6,945 bases of DNA, taken from NCBI GenBank assembly GCA_937906765.1, contig CALCUV010000002.1, positions 1 through 6,945 on the forward strand. The letters are read 5' to 3'. Under the pieces are notes generated by a model that did not search any database, was not told where the DNA came from, and worked only from the letters and a program-made list of their open reading frames with translations. This DNA is from an uncultured Prevotella sp. GTDB lineage: Bacteria; Bacteroidota; Bacteroidia; Bacteroidales; Bacteroidaceae. Below, piece after piece: positions 5,461-6,945 of the stretch. Position 1 is the stretch's first letter, and each line of letters opens with the position of its first letter. The position numbers and the translations under genes are program-made.

Positions 5461-5561
5461 GGTTGTGAAGACAACCGTTTATCTCGGCAACTTAAAATGT
5501 CCCCATAAGTTAGGGGGACGAGCAACTTTGTTGCGGAGGGGGTCTGTACTAATCGTACATC
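5461..5561. other. Cluster of small hairpins, possible palindromic repeat element
   Basis: Four inverted pairs follow one another: GGTTGT/ACAACC (5461-5466, 5471-5476, 4-nt loop), GTCCCC/GGGGAC (5499-5504, 5514-5519), GCAAC/GTTGC (5522-5526, 5530-5534) and GTAC/GTAC flanking TAATC near 5546-5558. The G-rich runs (GGGGGAC, GGAGGGGG) contrast with the A/T-rich surroundings. The look resembles palindromic intergenic repeats of the REP/MITE kind; that is an impression, not a match. A 70-codon frame starting at 5465 runs through it and beyond, but resembles no protein. The rest of the gap, 5562-5683, is C/T-rich and A/T-rich, with no clear TAnnTTTG box for nhaC. Confidence 0.4.
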
Positions 5562-5683
5562 GCCAACTGATCAAGACTATAAAGAAACATCCTCTCCCAC
5601 TCTTATCCTATTTTCCGCCGACAAAATTACTACAATTTACCTATTTAAGCAACCCTCCATACACTATTACGCTATAATTAACT

Positions 5684-6945
5684 ATGACAAATCGAAAACG
5701 TCCGCGCAAGATTGGACTTTTAGGCATCAGTCCGATGCTTGTGTTGGTCACTTTATTTCTCGGTACGGGACTTTACTTTGGTGATTTCTACAAAGTGCCC
5801 CTCACGATTTTATTTATCGCTACCTCCGTCTATGCTTTGCTGATTACGCGTGGGCATTCCCTTCAGGAGCGCATCTCCATCTTTTCCAAGGGTGCGGGTT
5901 CCAAGAATCTGCTGTTTATGGTTTGGATTTTCGTACTTGCGGGTGCATTTGCCAGTAGCGCGAAAGCCATGGGCGCCATTGATGCTTCCGTAGAATTAAC
6001 CTTGGCACTCTTACCCGAGAAGGCCTTACTTGCTGGGATTTTCATTGCTTCCTGTTTCATCAGCATGAGCATTGGTACTTCTGTCGGCACAATTGTTGCC
6101 CTTACCCCCGTCACGGCTGGACTTGCTACGGAAACGGGCATGAGCACACCGCTCATTGTTGCCGCCGCCGTTGGTGGAGCCTTATTTGGCGATAACCTTT
6201 CGTTTATTTCCGACACCACGGTTGTAGCGACGCGCACTCAAGGCGTACGCATGAGCGACAAATTCAAAACGAACTTCCGAATTGTTTTGCCCGCCGCAAT
6301 CATTACAACGGTGCTTTACGTCATTATGGGATTTAGTGCCACACCTAACTACGCGTCCTCTGAAATCACCCTTTCACAGATTATTAACGTCATCCCCTAT
6401 CTTGCCGTTATCATTCTTGCCATTTGGGGTAAGGACGTGCTCTTGGTGTTACTCATCGGTAACCTTTTCACTGGCTTCATTGGCATCATCACTGGGGCAT
6501 TTGACGCCAGCGGATGGTTTGGCGCCATGGCAAGCGGCATTGGTGGCATGGGCGAACTCATCCTCATCTCTATGATTGCGGGAGGTCTCCTGGAGTTAAT
6601 CCGCAAAAACGGGGGGATTACCTTCCTCATCCATTGGTTAACCCGTCGCGTTCGCAACAGTCGTGGAGCCGAATTTAGCATTGGAACATTGGTGGGACTT
6701 ACGAATCTTTGCACCGCCAACAACACAATCGCCATCTTGAGTGTAGGCGAAATCTCCAGAAACATTGCCGAGCGCTATGGCGTAGATCCCAGACGTAGCG
6801 CCAGCCTTCTTGACACGTGCTCATGCATCGTACAAGGTTTTATTCCTTATGGTGCTCAACTGCTCATGGCGGCAGGATTGGCAAGCATTTCTCCCGTTGA
6901 AATCATCCCCCACCTCTTCTACCCCATGTTGCTCATCATTGCCGT
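5684..6945 (+). CDS. nhaC: NhaC-type Na+/H+ antiporter (C-terminal end beyond window)
   Basis: Read from ATG at 5684, an open frame gives 420 codons and continues past the window edge. The product is an inner-membrane protein with a short basic N terminus (MTNRKRPRK, consistent with a cytoplasmic N end) and about ten hydrophobic segments, for example near residues 11-32, 38-55, 76-93, 113-143, 155-169, 199-217, 233-248, 251-273, 286-305 and 389-401. The conserved family motif FGDNLSFISDTTVVATRTQG lies at 168-187, with acidic D170 and D177 in membrane context. A second motif, TNLCTANNTIAILSVGE, is at 340-356. NhaC-family carriers exchange external H+ for internal Na+ and support pH and sodium homeostasis; the exact ion and symbol are family inference. 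Family members are about 430-460 residues, so little is missing. It is transcribed away from the HpaII-like gene. Minus-strand frames over it are shadows. Confidence 0.88.
   Translation, partial: MTNRKRPRKIGLLGISPMLVLVTLFLGTGLYFGDFYKVPLTILFIATSVYALLITRGHSLQERISIFSKGAGSKNLLFMVWIFVLAGAFASSAKAMGAIDASVELTLALLPEKALLAGIFIASCFISMSIGTSVGTIVALTPVTAGLATETGMSTPLIVAAAVGGALFGDNLSFISDTTVVATRTQGVRMSDKFKTNFRIVLPAAIITTVLYVIMGFSATPNYASSEITLSQIINVIPYLAVIILAIWGKDVLLVLLIGNLFTGFIGIITGAFDASGWFGAMASGIGGMGELILISMIAGGLLELIRKNGGITFLIHWLTRRVRNSRGAEFSIGTLVGLTNLCTANNTIAILSVGEISRNIAERYGVDPRRSASLLDTCSCIVQGFIPYGAQLLMAAGLASISPVEIIPHLFYPMLLIIA

Noticed and set aside
5465..5677. 70-codon plus-strand frame upstream of nhaC
   Set aside because: It runs through the hairpin cluster, matches no protein I know, and its composition follows the repeats rather than coding sequence.
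6397..6765. 122-codon minus-strand frame, and 5863-6237 minus
   Set aside because: Both are antisense to nhaC, whose frame carries the GDNLSFISDTT motif and membrane segments throughout.

Overview
The window reads as a chromosomal segment of a Bacteroidota bacterium, most likely order Bacteroidales and close to Prevotellaceae. The evidence is the hpt-adk-obgE gene order, the short-LID adenylate kinase, the absence of clear Shine-Dalgarno sites, perfect TAnnTTTG (-7) boxes in front of hpt and rsmE, and an aminoglycoside-phosphotransferase-fold kinase fused to a RapZ C-terminal domain, an architecture I associate with this phylum. The genus is inference. I see no phage, plasmid, integrase, transposase, CRISPR, rRNA or tRNA.

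Layout. Positions 1-1563 are a minus-strand purine/GTPase cluster: hpt, then adk 21 bp later, then the start of obgE, which leaves the window at position 1. The 223-bp gap between adk and obgE is filled by an exact-period 63-bp tandem duplication and AGGTTAT-type arrays. Positions 1564-2000 are a divergent regulatory gap. It holds a good Bacteroidota-type promoter for each flanking gene, a three-copy 21-bp direct repeat and a doubtful 42-codon ORF. Positions 2001-4205 are a plus-strand pair, rsmE (16S rRNA m3U1498 methyltransferase) and a 488-residue kinase-RapZ-C fusion, separated by 6 bp. Positions 4206-4291 hold two hairpins between convergent genes. Positions 4292-5371 (minus strand) encode a 359-residue protein that I recognise as a divergent HpaII-family restriction endonuclease relative, with no methyltransferase in view. 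Positions 5372-5683 are a second divergent gap, with a relative of the repeat seen near obgE and a cluster of small hairpins. From 5684 to the window end lies a NhaC-type Na+/H+ antiporter lacking only its C-terminal end.

How the genes fit together. The left block serves purine salvage, adenylate balance and ribosome-linked GTPase function, and rsmE adds rRNA modification, so most of the window is housekeeping. Two genes stand out. The first is the fusion protein: it has the catalytic residues of an AmgK-like sugar kinase joined to the domain that in enterobacterial RapZ senses glucosamine-6-phosphate and binds sRNA, while RapZ's own N-terminal P-loop domain is absent. A cell-wall amino-sugar kinase/sensor is a reasonable inference. 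The second is the HpaII-like protein, which has changes where I expect the family's catalytic residues and no partner methyltransferase. CCGG, the HpaII target, occurs only three times in the window by my hand scan.
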